The position numbers and the translations under genes were made by a program. Positions 39,506 through 51,600 of a stretch of DNA of 64,000 bases are shown one piece after another. This DNA comes from Anoplopoma fimbria. Lineage: Eukaryota > Chordata > Actinopteri > Perciformes > Anoplopomatidae. The stretch is from contig NC_072453.1 of assembly GCF_027596085.1 (NCBI RefSeq), positions 10,969,106 through 11,033,105 of the forward strand, written 5' to 3'. The notes beneath the pieces are model-generated. The model ran no database searches. It saw only the letters and a program-made list of their open reading frames with translations, and was not told the origin of the DNA. Every line of letters starts with the position of its first letter. Position 1 is the first letter of the stretch.

Positions 39506-39628
39506 TTATGTGTATGCTCAGACTACAGATTTGGTGGTCTGGCTTATATTGGTTACAGACATCAGATGGGAAGACTTATTGATCCAGGGCTCTATTTTGA
39601 TGCATGTGTGGTCACATGAGAGTGCACT

Positions 39629-39746
<118 letters not shown>

Positions 39747-39940
39747 GGTCTATGAACTCTATATAAGCATATTCACATTAACATACACTTGTTTGCATCA
39801 GCTTTGTTGTTTTGATGTTTCCATTCATCTTTAATGTGCTGACTGTTTTCGGTCTTCATGATCAAAGCGACATTAATGTCCATTAGTATGTGTTTGCATA
39901 CATTTCTGTAATTATCTTCACCAGTGTTAAGGCATCAAGC

Positions 39941-39999
39941 TGTGTGTGTGTGTGTGTGTGTGTGCGTGTGTGTGTGCGTGTGTGTGTGTGTGTGTGTGT
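39941..39999. repeat. (TG)n microsatellite with CG interruptions
   Basis: TG run of 59 bp broken by cg at two places. Confidence 0.96.
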
Positions 40000-40004
40000 T
40001 AACA

Positions 40005-40260
40005 GTGTGGTTAACAGAGAGGTAATTGGCTCTGGAGGCCTGTCGATACTCTGTTAGCCGCGGCGTCTTGAAGGGCGGTCTGTAATCCATACGGCTCCTC
40101 TGACTCTGAATATCATCCCTCCCGTCTGTTACATAAACAATCTTCCAGCCGGCCGACTGAATCGTTTACGAGGTTAATAGAGACTCGGGCCGCTCACCCG
40201 TGGCCTGTTCCTCTCCTCGCCTTTCTTCTCGCTTTTCGTTCTGGCTCGTTAAGGACGTCG
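40005..40260. promoter_or_regulatory. Candidate conserved non-coding element, CpG-rich
   Basis: Complex G+C-rich DNA between a TG array and a poly(T), with gagaggtaattggctctgga, ttacataaacaatcttccag and gtttacgaggttaatagaga. No coding frame. Confidence 0.3.
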
Positions 40261-40261
40261 G

Positions 40262-40265
<4 letters not shown>

Positions 40266-40315
<50 letters not shown>
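40266..40315. repeat. Poly(T) homopolymer, ~50 bases
   Basis: Uninterrupted T run. On the minus strand it is a poly(A), but no aataaa signal or retroposon body was recognised next to it. Such a run is error-prone in sequencing, so its length is uncertain. Confidence 0.9.
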
Positions 40316-40321
<6 letters not shown>

Positions 40322-40519
40322 TGGTCTTTAAAAATTTCCATCGTGGAGGAGCAGAGAACCTGGCCGACTTTACACGGATGTTAAAATATTTTAACATGCA
40401 GACATCCAGAGCGACAAAAACCAGCGTGACGGCCCGTTATTTGTTCCATTTAAAAGATGTGAGACGTTTCGGTTCTGCCGGGGGAGGAAAGGCTTCTCTC
40501 AGGCTCTGTGGCCTGTGTA

Positions 40520-40673
<154 letters not shown>

Positions 40674-40849
40674 CAACAAACAATGCATTAGATGTGTGTG
40701 AGCCGGTTTAAATCCTCTCTCTTCCTCTGAATAACGTTCAACATCATGAACATGGAACATGTTAGTGTAGACGTGTTCGTGAATATCTTGCAGACGTGTT
40801 TGTGTGCATGTGGGACAAAGACGGTGTCCCTGAACGCTACGTGTGTCTC

Positions 40850-41060
40850 AGTCCGTGTGACTGAGAGCCGCGGGGCTCGTCACAGCCTGAGAACGCCCCC
40901 GCGGCGCCTCGACGTGAGAATAATGCATGTGGAAATTCACCCTGTCACTTGCCAGCGAGGGACTGCGCCCCCCCCCCCACCCCCTCCTCCTCCCTCCCTC
41001 CACAAAAGCCTGCTAGCTATGAAATAAATATGAGTGCAGGGGGAAGAGCATAATGAAGCC
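40850..41060. promoter_or_regulatory. Candidate conserved non-coding element
   Basis: A CpG-rich start (gccgcggggc, ccgcggcgcctcgacgtg) is followed by gagaataatgcatgtggaaa and, after a C/CCT tract, gcctgctagctatgaaataa, tatgagtgcagg and agcataatgaagcctcagca. This mix of CpG-rich and ATAAT/TAATG motifs is typical of developmental enhancers, but conservation is untested. Confidence 0.33.
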
Positions 41061-41084
41061 TCAGCACCGGTCCACATGATGGAG

Positions 41085-41340
41085 GGAGCTGATTGATGCT
41101 CAAGAGATGGAGGGAGAAAAAAGAAAAAGAGCAGGAGAGAGGAGGTAGAGGAGGTCGAGTGGCCAGAGGAGGAAACATGATTGAGGTGGGAGTGAAAGGG
41201 ATGAGAGGAGAATGTGAGGCAGCTGCAGGCTGAGAGAGACGACTGACTGACTGATGGATGAGGGGATGTAAGAGCTGAGGCCTGAAGAGAGAGAAGGGAT
41301 GGAAGGAGAGAAGATGGCAGAGAGAGAGAGAGGGACCAGA
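41085..41340 (+). repeat. Purine-rich tract on the + strand
   Basis: A/G-biased tract with agatggagggag-like and gagagagag blocks. The minus frame at 41017-41391 (Ser/Leu/Pro/His-rich) is its translation. Confidence 0.75.
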
Positions 41341-41767
41341 TAGATGGATACTGGTTTTACTGGTGTAACAGAATCTCTGAAGTAACCTCATTCAGAGCTA
41401 ATTCAGTCCTGAACACCTCTGCGTGGTGATGTGAGTCAAAATGGAGCTGAAGCGAAAAAGGACTCTCTGATCTGATGATTACATTATGACACTGTGGCTT
41501 CAGTGATGGTGCAGATGTAAACACATCACTACCAAAGCAGTTTTCTTCTTCATTGATGGGTTTTGATGGTAAAGTTAGAGATCAGCCACCAGTAGACCCT
41601 AGTGCATCACTCCACCCGCTGCAACACAAATTTCTCAAAACCAAGATGGCCCCCGAACAGCCAAAAGCGCTGATCAGCTCAGGAAAATCCTGCCGTTCCT
41701 TCGATAGTATGAGACTCCTGCAGGTGGATTAACATCTGGTAAAATCAAGTTATTAAGGAGTAAGAAT
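41341..41767. other. Gene-free block
   Basis: No gene or repeat family recognised. Confidence 0.5.
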
Positions 41768-42295
41768 GTTTTTTTCTGTTATGTTTCGAGGAAAAGACAT
41801 GCAACGCTGTGTTTCCACTACAATTCTCTCTATCACTGTGATTCTGTTGTTTATGAATATACGTCAACTTGTCTTGTCTGTAAATCAATTTTTTTTGTCA
41901 GAATGCAAACTTATTCGTGATGCGTCAAAAGCAAACACAATCCACGACAAAATATGTTTACCCTAAAACAAAATGAACAATGCAGATTGGTTGTATGGGA
42001 ATGTAAGTTTTAGAAGACATTCCTATATAATTTATGCATGAAGAAGTTTCATGTTTAAGGATCCATTTTTAACTTCAAGTGACATTTAAAGGCCTGAACT
42101 TTGGGAGAGGGTCCGCAGAGATGAGGATATTCCATTAATGTAACATTTAATGGTAGTTGTCGCTGACGGCCAACACCTGTTTTAGCAGCGATTTGATGAT
42201 GTGCTTCCTGATACCAGGATGTGATGTAGATGCTGTTTGTTTACAGAGTTTAGGTGTTTAAATGCGAGTCCTCTTCTCAACAGAGAACGTCTTTT
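41768..42295 (+). mobile_element. Repeat family F3, copy A
   Basis: The part 42060-42295 is clearly homologous to 46798-47045. Shared blocks in order are ttaacttcaagtgacattta, a ggtccgcagagatgaggat/atgtgcagagattaggat block, ctgacggccaacac, ataccaggatgtgatgtaga and gttgtttacagagtt-type sequence ending near acagagaacg. The 5' part (tgttatgtttcgaggaaaag) also recalls 20580-20600. No transposase-like frame. Class unknown. Confidence 0.6.
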
Positions 42296-42414
42296 AATTG
42301 AAAAGGATTAGTGTCGGCTCGCCCTCGGCTCCGTGTTCAGAGGAAGTCACAGCGTTCTGGGAGGAGATGTTCCGCCTGTGAGAGGCGTTCAGGGCTGCCA
42401 GTTAATTTCATCAT

Positions 42415-42537
<123 letters not shown>

Positions 42538-42890
42538 TATGAAGCCTAAATGGTCGTCACACTACAGCTAATGGTTTCTATACAGGCTTCAAATCTGACA
42601 CACTATTTTACATAATGCCATACACACTCATAGAAGAAAAGGCGCTAACACAAACTCATGCACGTGTCACAACTTTGATTTGTCTCCTCCTCTATCGGGT
42701 TCTGAAGATTTACAGCTGATCACAGGGCAGAATCATCCTTCTCCTCCTCCTCCTCATTCTTCTTCCTCCTCCTTGAGGACCGGGTCTTTGGTCCCAGGAC
42801 GATCCTCTGAGCTCCTCCAGCTGACAGATGAGCGTTCAGATACACCGAGCTGCTCGCTGCTGATTGTGTTATTGCAAATGAAGAGAGAAT

Positions 42891-42938
42891 GTGTGTGGTG
42901 TGGGTGTGTGTGTGTGTGTGCGTGTGTGTGTGTGTGTA
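42891..42938. repeat. Interrupted (TG)n microsatellite
   Basis: TG-rich run with GG and CG interruptions. Confidence 0.93.
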
Positions 42939-44439
42939 CAGCATTAAAAGTAATAATGTGTGATGATTCATATAATATGATATGAAATGAATCTATAGTT
43001 TTTGTAAATGATAATATCATTACTAGAGGATAATGTCATATAATTGCAAAACAGCGGTACAGAGTTATTTTAAATGGATTTAAAATGGGTTCATAACTGC
43101 CACAGTAATAAGTTAACAGTGCACTATGGCTAATGTCGCTCTAATCAAACCATATCCATCAAAGTCAGATCAGACTGAGTGCTACAAGAGACTCAGAGGC
43201 CATTTTTTTAATTTAGTGACGAATAAAGTGAGAGAGGACGAGGACCAGCTCTGTTAAACTGTATTGAGCTACGTTAGAAAAGTAAACATTCATCATCATC
43301 ATCATCATCTAAATGGGTTATTTAAAGAGTCAGTGCATTATGTTCTTTAGAGTTACTGCCGTTGTATTAATACAGCAGATAATTTAATATTAGAAGTACA
43401 GATTTTGGCAGCTTGTTTCAATGGAAAGTAGATAAAGCCTTTCCGATGGTTCGCTAGATGATGACAGGTGTTAATGAACGTTACAGATAATGAAGTTGAG
43501 CTAAACTGAACTGACTCTAACCAGCTGTATCTTATCAAGTTATTATCTTTTAAGCATTTTTAGTTGTCCATCACGAATAAGTATCCTTATTGACTTTCCA
43601 TTGGCATTATTAAAATCCTGAGCGACACGAAAATAAACTATAAATATTCATATCCATGTACACGAAACCAATAGATTGCATTTCGGACTCTTCCACGACC
43701 TGTAATGAGACTGGGCTTTTAAATCAGATACTCACCCTGAGGTAGCTTGAAGTAAACAAAAAGTTTTTCTATTATGCCTTCACGGAGAATAAAGATTCAA
43801 AAACTGAAAAAACTAAAGTCTTAATTAACTGAAATTAAAGGCAGCAAAGCTATATCAAAACATTCTTTAACAAATAACAGATGCAGTATAATCCAATTCT
43901 CATTCATTGAGTTGAATGCTTCAGACAATGTGTTTTGTGATTCTTAATTCCCTTCAGAGGCATGAGAGAAAAACAGAGTTTTATTCAATAATTCAAGGTA
44001 ACGAGAGGAGAGTTACCGATACTCAGATGGTCATTTTAGTAGAGAGGGATTCCTCTAAAGGGAGCTGAAGGGGGGACGTGATGTTAAGGGGATGTAATGG
44101 AGCTCATACTTTATTAAAATCAGCATATTTTGAATGTGATTCTGAATGAAACATGAGATTTATTTATTCACTTGGGGCTTAGGATGTTATTTTTTAATTA
44201 TGCAGAAAGAGACGAGGCACTAAAGGCAACAGAAGTCTTAATATTCAGAGAACCAGATCGGGTTCAGAGATGATTTACATGTGTGTCACAAGAGGGTTCT
44301 GGATTTAAATATCTGTTGTTAAGTGAATGTGATTTTAATTTAGCTGGTCTCGGCTCTGAGTCCAGGTCATGTGACCCGGTTGCTCACCTGTGCTTCAGGT
44401 CTGACTGGCATACCAACCGCCTCCGTCCTCTGATCTCTA
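42939..44439. other. Gene-free block
   Basis: Contains a short ATC triplet run (about 43290-43311). No gene seen; frames are short with no domain. Confidence 0.5.
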
Positions 44440-44660
44440 ATGCTCTTATTCTACCAATTACACGGCACGCGGGTGGAGGTCTGCCTTTTCGCTGTGAGAG
44501 ATAAAAAAGAATTTCACAGGTTTTCAGAGCTGTAATCTTGACAGATGAGCAGCCGCTCGCTCTCCAGATTACCTACACCCACCCCACCCCACCTCACCCT
44601 GCTGGATCACAGGAATTATGGAAATGACGAGCGCTGGCCAAGATTAAGGTAGTGAACAGG
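44440..44660. promoter_or_regulatory. Candidate conserved non-coding segment
   Basis: Complex DNA with ttctaccaattacacggcac, gagctgtaatcttgacagat and tctccagattacctac, broken by a cccacccc run. Enhancer-like by motif content only. Confidence 0.28.
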
Positions 44661-44764
44661 GAGAAGAGAACTGTAGGAAGTTAAAGTGTGTATATGTGAT
44701 ATTAAAGATAAAGGTTATGTAAAAAGACAGAACGTCGTCCTGAATAGCTGCCTCTTAATGTAAT

Positions 44765-45035
44765 GTCTTCCCCTTTCATGTCCCTCCTTTCCTCCTCAGC
44801 CTTCTTCTTCTCTCCTTTCTTTTTCCGGTCGCTCTTTTCATCTCTACGCTTCTCTCATTTCACCTGAATTAATTTACTTTCCTCCGAGCATTTGCCTCTT
44901 TTTTCTCATCTTAAAACTCCTCCTCTCCTTTGATTATTTCACTCCCTTTTCCTCCTTTTCCTCTCTCCTTCTCGCTCATCCTCACGTTGTTTCCTTCTTC
45001 CTCTTTTAATCCTCCCTTCTTTTTTTTTTTCCTAT
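44765..45035 (+). repeat. Pyrimidine-rich tract on the + strand
   Basis: About 270 bases dominated by C and T (ctcctttcttttt, cctccttttcctctc). Not followed by a recognisable exon. Confidence 0.75.
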
Positions 45036-46504
45036 TTGGGTTTTACATTAAGCCTTTCTAACTGGGATTAAAACTATACGGTATAAAGAATAAATGTTTG
45101 AACTTTAACTACCTACAAAAACAGACAAAGTAATAATATTACCAGTCACCTATATTAAATGCTATCAGCCCATTAAATGGTCGTCATCAGTTGGTATCAA
45201 AACTGCAGCTACCAGCATGTGGTTAACGTTGTGAATTAAAACCAACACACCAAACACAATGGGGTAACCTGATGTGCAAAACGTTCAAATAGAACTGTTG
45301 GCTTCCAAAACAAGTACAAACAAAATGCTTGAACATCTACACAGTTTATTTTGCAGGCCTTTTTATACAAAAAGAACCTCTTAAGTCATATCCATTTTTC
45401 CTACATTCTTGAGATGTCAAATGGCGGACCCCTTCACCTGCATCATTTATAACTGTTATTGTAGATACTTCCACGAAATAATTTTTAGACAACTATATTT
45501 CTAAGTTAACAAACTGCACTTTAACCTTTAGTTTTTTTGCCACGCTGTCCCAGCATGCAATCATAATGCCCTGACTTATTGTCTGCAGGAGATGTGCAAC
45601 AACATGGATACATCTGTATAGCAATTTCTTGTTACAGATACTTTCCTTCTCCAGTTACACCAGGTCGACCATCGAGAGTCACCGCACTGTTCCTCAAAAG
45701 AATGTCACAAGAAAAAGTATCCAGAACATGAGAGCTGCAGAGTTTGTAGACACGAGACACATCGGTTTCCTGTTCACTGACTACATCGCCGGCTGTTTCT
45801 AGTCTTCACCAGTCAAACTCTGTATCTTGAACTCCTCGTGTCATTTTGCTGTCTGATTAAATCTCAACTAACATGAGAGCGTCTCCTCCATCAGAGCACT
45901 CTTGTTACGCTGTTCCTTCACGACTCAGCTTCATTGAACTATAGATGCTCTCCTCTCTTTCTCTGATTATAGAGCTGATTGAACAAGTGGCTCTCCAGCT
46001 TCAGTTTTCCCTCCGAGGTGACGATTGTATTTACTGTGCTTCACATTTTAATCTCGTGTCAGCGTCTCGCAGCTGCCTCTCACACGGAGCCCGCTCTGTT
46101 TTTTAAAGTCAGCCGGTAGAAAAAGGTGACAGCAAGACAGCGATGCTGGAAGTACGAACACCGACGGTTCGAATCCGTGGAGACAAACCCTCCCGAGGGA
46201 CGGCTGGTACGCAGAGGCTGCCTGTGCTGTCACGTTACACCTGGGTACATATCTGGAGAATAAATACAGTCATATCAAGAGACAGATCAGAGACAGAGAT
46301 CCGTCATGTTCTGGTGCTCACATTCACCTCTGAATGAGTGAAGAAGTGGTTTTCAGGAGGATATGATTATTAAGGGTGGTCTCATACAGCATTTTTAGCA
46401 ATATCTATGAAAATAATGCCCTGTAACCAGTAGGTATACCATGAAATTGTTTTGTATGTTATAAAAGTAATCTTGAACAAGCAAGCATAAAGACTGTAGA
46501 TGTC
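45036..46504. other. Gene-free block
   Basis: No gene recognised. It contains an isolated ggttcgaatcc (46166-46176) that equals a tRNA/SINE B box, but no matching A box, acceptor stem or anticodon arm was found. Confidence 0.45.
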
Positions 46505-47135
46505 AATGATGAGGTTTTTGTCACAAAACGTGCATATTTCAGTTATTTTAACCTAAACAAAGATCTTAACTAAACCTAAGCAAGTATAAATTGTTTTGTT
46601 GCCTAAACTTAACTAAGTTGTTTCCTGTGAAGACTGACATTTATTTTGAAAAGACTGTATTAATTTAACAAGCAGAAATGAACACGTTTTGCTGGACTTT
46701 TATAGGAAAACACCAAAAAAATGAGGAGTAACTTTTTTGAAAGATTTCATACAAACATTTGTATGAAGATAATGTTGAGGAATCCAATGTCCATAGCTTC
46801 ATTCTTAACTTCAAGTCACATTAAAGGCTAGGACTTTTGGAGGAGATGTGCAGAGATTAGGATATTTAATTAACGTAAAATTTAAATGTAGTTGTTCTGA
46901 CGGCCAACACGTGCCAGCAGTGATTTATAGATAAATGATACATCGTAGCCACTAAAAACGTTCTTATACCAGAATATGATGTAGATGATGTTTGTTTACA
47001 GAGTTAAAGTGTTTGAATGTGAATCTTCCCTTTTAACAGATAATGTTTGCAAGTAATGAGCAGAAATTGATGCGTTTTGCTGGACTTTTGTAAAAAGCAC
47101 AAACCGTTTTATGAGGATATGTTGGACTGTTTTAC
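46505..47135 (+). mobile_element. Composite of repeat families F2 and F3
   Basis: An F2 copy (46505-46775: gaggtttttgtcacaaaac, ttgttttgttgcctaaactt, aactaagttgtttcctgtga, ttttgctggacttttatagg) is followed by F3 copy B (46798-47045). A second F2-like tail comes after it (47043-47135: gagcagaaattgatgcgttt, tgctggacttttg). F3 is therefore bracketed by two copies of the F2 3' segment, suggesting either one larger element containing both or insertion of F3 into F2. Confidence 0.6.
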
Positions 47136-47360
47136 TATAATTTTTATGTATAATGAAGAAGTGTAAAACTTCTTTACACAAATTTCCTGAACACATCTTC
47201 CTCTCATTTACACCACCGCGTTCAGCCGTGGCGCTTTATTAACAGTCTCTAATTGGAAAAGTAAAATCCATTAACTCCACAGAGACAAACATCATCCATT
47301 GATACAATTAGGAGGCGGTGTAATTCTACACAAATGTAATCTTATCCTCTCAACCAAGCA

Positions 47361-47372
47361 GGGGGGGGGGGG
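47361..47372. repeat. G homopolymer, 12 bases
   Basis: Run of 12 G. Confidence 0.9.
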
Positions 47373-48639
47373 CTCATTGTTATCATATTTCTTTGAAGAA
47401 ATCACATTAGAGTAACACACTTCATGCGCACACACATGAGAATCACTATCCATGCACGCAGACAGTAAGCTGATGTGACAGGCCTCTCTGCTCTATTCGT
47501 CTGTTTCCACCAACTGACAACACAGTCACTTCTTGTCTGTATGTTGGAAAAAACACATCATGAATCCAAACCAGTGATATCTGAGTCCAGATTGAAATGT
47601 GTCACAGAGTAACGGACACTATAACAAACACTGGATGCTTCGTCAGATTCTTACCCTCCGATTCAATTCATCATTTTGCTCATTTTTAACTGAATTTGTT
47701 CATGTTTTTCTTTAAAATCAGATTAAATTCCCCCAATAATGAGACTTGATGTTGGTCTGATCCACCCATCCATGTAATTATGAGAAGGACAGAACAAATG
47801 ACTTAGTATAAACAGCAACAAAGTCTGCGCTGAGGTTGGACGTGTCCAACAAACACAGGACTTTCACCCAAGAAACCAATGCTCATTCAACTAGTAGATT
47901 AGCAAACAAATCAGATTTTGTAGGAGATATATCAAGTAAGAACATGTTCCCACAGTGTCAGCACTATAGAAAAGTTTGGCTCCACCAAAAATCCATCTGG
48001 TATTTGGAAAAAAAAGTCACATAGGCTTATCTGCATTTCTTGGAACCAATCCCAATTTTCCCAAGGATGCAGCGATGGTGCCCTTTAAACTATATAGCAG
48101 AACTCATGTTTTCCATTTTGAGAAAACACCAGAAGGAGACGACCCTGACCAGTGAGGTTAGCAGTTTTATAGGAAAATCACAGTTTTATACAAATTGTTT
48201 TGTACCTCCTAAATTTATGATCTGGGGACATCGCTGAGAAACACGAACATTAAATTATATCAGAATTATAATAAACTGGATTTTTCCTTTTAAAATCTAA
48301 TATATTTTCTGTCATCACTCATTCCTCCACATCCATAAATTGAGTGGATTATGAAGTTTTGATGTAAAACTTCTCACTGAGACACTTTGCTGCACATTCA
48401 GGTCTAAAAAGTTTGATGTCCCTGATCTGCACTGGTAATATAATTAAGCTCTACCACAGAGTTAGACTCCAGTCAGAAAAAGTAGTTTTCTCTCCCCAAA
48501 GTAGCAGTCGTGTACGTGAACTCACCTTCTCCCCACCGAATCACATCCCCCATGTGTCTATCCTCCCCATCAACTCGCTCTCATTTGGCCCCGTCACTTA
48601 AAATATTCCCTGGACCTCGTCTACCTCATGTTTTATTTC
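47373..48639. other. Gene-free block with an F2 fragment
   Basis: At about 47848-47890, caacaaacacaggactttca followed by cccaagaaacc matches the 5' start of family F2, but the rest of the family is absent. Otherwise no feature recognised. Confidence 0.45.
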
Positions 48640-48780
48640 TCGTCTCACCGTCTCTTTTTTAACGAGATCGTCTCGGGGACGCGACAACGCAGCCGCTTGA
48701 AATGTTCTCCAAGGAACTGGAGCGCGTTGCTCCGTCGCACTCGTTCACCAGTCATCTTTGTAAATGAGCATCAGCTAAAC
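48640..48780. promoter_or_regulatory. Candidate conserved non-coding segment, CpG-rich
   Basis: A locally CpG-rich stretch (cgagatcgtctcggggacgc, aactggagcgcgttgctccg) ending in ttgtaaatgagcatcagct. It includes a short dyad cgagatcgtctcg. No coding frame. Confidence 0.28.
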
Positions 48781-49310
48781 AGGAGACATGAAATAAAAGT
48801 TTAGTTTCAGGTTGTTGTGTCTCTGAGGACAAGTTGTGATCCTGAAAATTCTCATTTCTCACTTCTGGGGGAATTTAAGGGACTCGTTTGATGCTTGTCG
48901 CTGCAGTGATTCTGCATGGTCTGAGTCTATATTGGTTGCAGCAATTTTTTTTATCATATCTTAAGCCACGACGGCTGTAGCTGTTCATTCTAATGAACCA
49001 GTGGAGCTGTCAAGTGTTATTCCTTGAGGGATCTTTAACCTGTTGGATGGAAAGTTAACTAAATTCATTGTTATTCACCCTCTGAACACCATCAAGGGTT
49101 TATGATAAATGCACGGCAACCCATCAAATAGTTGCCAATATATGTCATCAGACCTTCATGGCGGTCCCATGAGGTTTAGCATTGCTTAAAAGAGATTTCA
49201 CAAGAAAAATAATGAGAAGAAACTGAGAGCAGTAGCTTCAAACATGTCTCTAAATCGATGTTTGTAGGGAGAAACGTCTACTTGAAATTCAGTAAATAAT
49301 AAATTTCCCA
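48781..49310. other. Gene-free block
   Basis: Ordinary sequence; nothing recognised. Confidence 0.5.
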
Positions 49311-49350
49311 ACATATTCAGGTGATTCATAACAGAATCACCTGAATATGT
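49311..49350. repeat. Perfect palindrome, 17-bp arms, 6-base loop
   Basis: The left arm 49311-49327 (acatattcaggtgattc) is the exact reverse complement of 49334-49350, with loop ataaca. It has no sequence in common with the palindrome at 4289-4329 but nearly the same geometry. Confidence 0.9.
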
Positions 49351-49582
49351 GGATTTAATTTCATGCCAGTATCACTTCACCATCACACTGTGGATATATT
49401 TATTTTGAAGGGTGAACACTTTGTTCAATTGTTCCCTAAAAAAAAAACAGGATCAGAAGGTTCCCAAGATATTAATGTCATTATCCTGCTGTGAAAACAC
49501 AGCGACTCCCACTCACTGTCCTCTGGATGGCTGGCAGCAAGACCCAGGACGCCGCCTTACATCATCACAGCCGACGTCTATC

Positions 49583-49613
49583 CCACACACACACACACAC
49601 ACACGCGCACACA
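49583..49613. repeat. (AC)n microsatellite
   Basis: Short AC run with gcgc interruption. A second interrupted one lies at about 49720-49744. Confidence 0.94.
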
Positions 49614-49744
49614 AAACACTATTAATATCCTTGAGGGGTTTAATGTGGGGAGATGGAAAGGATATCCAAGGTTGAGTGTCTGTAGTTTGGTTGGAGCTGC
49701 TCATGTGTTGTGGTATACACAAACACACACTCACACACACACAC

Positions 49745-50982
49745 TCCACTAACAGTACATTTGTGCATCAGTGCACCCATCACAGATGTGTGAAGTGGGG
49801 ATATTATTGTCACATTGCTGGCAGGCTGGCAGCGCCCGTCCTCATAACTCTCCTTCTGCTCAGACTCCAGGCGACGCCGCTTTATCTGAGCGAGTTCTGG
49901 GAAACCCAAGGTCTGCAAACTTTCTTCAGTTTCAAACTTTCACTCATCTGGATGTCACTCCTGGGAGCAGCACACTCCGTTTCCCAGTACGAGTTTTTGC
50001 AGATGATGAAGCCTTCTTTCAGGGAGATGAGTTCACAAACAGTCCGGATGGGAGACAGGTTTTTGTTGAAAGGTCGGACTACAGAAAGCTACAAATAACT
50101 ACGTCTAATATCTACATTATTTATATTAGCATATATGAGCATTATATTTATAAGTAAGTACATAAGCACAGACAAAAATGGAGATCTTAGAGAGTGACAA
50201 CAAGACGAGCCAAATCAAAGAGATTTTCAGTAAATTGAGAAAAGGACTTTGTGATTTTGGATTACACTTTATTAAGATCGATTTCTAAAAGGAAATAATG
50301 GACTTTAACTTCACTAATGACTCGCATGACTAACTACTGCTGTAACAAAAATGTTCAAGACTAACTTCTATGTTGTTTTTTGTTTGTATCTAAAAACTCT
50401 TTAGATCGCACACGTATCGATTAATCTTTACAAACCTGAAAGTGATACGGACCAAACTGATGGAATCGATGATGAGATGTGCCAGCAGAGTCTAAGTGCC
50501 TCTGGAGGAGGAGGAGGATGAGGAGGGTGTGTTTGTTGATGAGGAGTTTATGTATGATTTGACTTAGTGAATGTTTAAAGCCACACACAGACAGAAAACC
50601 TCAGTGGACGTGTGTTTCTGGATTCACAGCATACGATGCGATTGTTCGCCGACACACGGAGAGCTGAAGTGTCACTGCAGAGACAATTTAAATTAGACGC
50701 TGCTGTGATTATGTTTTTACAGCAGAGGAAGATTATATTATTTAGATTTAAGTTCTAGTAAGTGACAGATTGTTGGGCTGCTTCATTTATTCACTGATAT
50801 AAACTTAGTTTTAGTGTGCTTTCCTGTGTTTTGGTAGATTTGAAAAGAAAATCAGGTGGAGGAGGAATCTCCAAATTTACAAAATTGTTAAGATCAAGAA
50901 AATTTAAGTATATTAATGTTAATTGAATACTGTTGAGAGGAACATTTCCATCCCATTGTGTCCAGAACAGAGAAAGATCACC

Positions 50983-50986
<4 letters not shown>
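49745..50986. other. Gene-free block with overlapping open frames
   Basis: Two overlapping plus-strand frames of 140 and 128 codons (49676-50098, 49771-50157) cover somewhat G+C-richer DNA. One contains a cluster of charged residues (VRVFADDEAFFQGDEF) but there is no known domain and no flanking splice pair I can defend. A diverged retroposed gene fragment is possible. Confidence 0.3.
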
Positions 50987-51077
<91 letters not shown>

Positions 51078-51095
51078 GTGTGTGTGTGTGTGTGT
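50987..51095. repeat. (GT)n microsatellite, 109 bp
   Basis: GT run with one phase shift near 51076. Confidence 0.98.
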
Positions 51096-51235
51096 AATGC
51101 TTTTTTAAAAGCATTAAAGTTTTAGAGTTGAACTGTCCTTTGAGGCTCCAGACATAAAAGTGAACGGTGTAGTCTCGTTCAACTCAGTCGCCCAAAGGTG
51201 TTTAATGTCTGGATTCGCCTCCTCAGCTGTCTGTG

Positions 51236-51241
<6 letters not shown>

Positions 51242-51267
<26 letters not shown>

Positions 51268-51294
51268 CGTGCGTGCGTGCGTGTGTGTGTGTGT
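51242..51294. repeat. (TG)n microsatellite with GCGT interruptions
   Basis: TG run containing three gcgt tetramers. Confidence 0.96.
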
Positions 51295-51493
51295 TTTAGA
51301 GGTGCGAGTGCTGCAACGCCGGCAGCAGTAATTAATTTGACTGGCTGGTTCTGTTATTAGACTGAGAAACCCTGCTGAGTCAGGACCAATGCATGAGGGC
51401 GAGAGACATAGAGAGAGAGAGAGAGATAAAAAGATGAGATGAAGGGAAACTCTGAAGTAAGAATAGATGATAAATGTAGAAGGAAGAAACACT

Positions 51494-51600
51494 GACTTGC
51501 CGAAAGTATGTGGACGCCTGATTCCTTCATGTGCTTCTTTAACATATCACATTTATGGACATTAATGTTCTTCTTCTTCTTGTGGAAATCTTTTGAACTA
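51494..51600 (+). mobile_element. Tc1/mariner-like element fragment
   Basis: The segment tgacttgccgaaagtatgtg then gacgcctgattcc resembles the TIR 'ggccaaaagtatgtggacacctg' of a common fish Tc1/mariner family. The next bases (catgtgcttctttaacatat, tatggacattaatgttc) also fit its subterminal region. No opposite end was found nearby, so this is a truncated piece. Assignment is from memory. Confidence 0.55.

Noticed and set aside
40266..40315. Poly(A) tail of a processed pseudogene on the minus strand
   Set aside because: No aataaa signal, no retroposon body and no target-site duplication next to the run.
46166..46176. Perfect B-box sequence ggttcgaatcc suggesting a tRNA or tRNA-derived SINE
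   Set aside because: No A box at the right distance, no acceptor stem or anticodon arm could be folded; the 11-mer alone is not enough.
49676..50157. Overlapping 140- and 128-codon frames
   Set aside because: The first starts in CA-repeat sequence. Neither has a recognised domain. Kept only as a note in the block entry.
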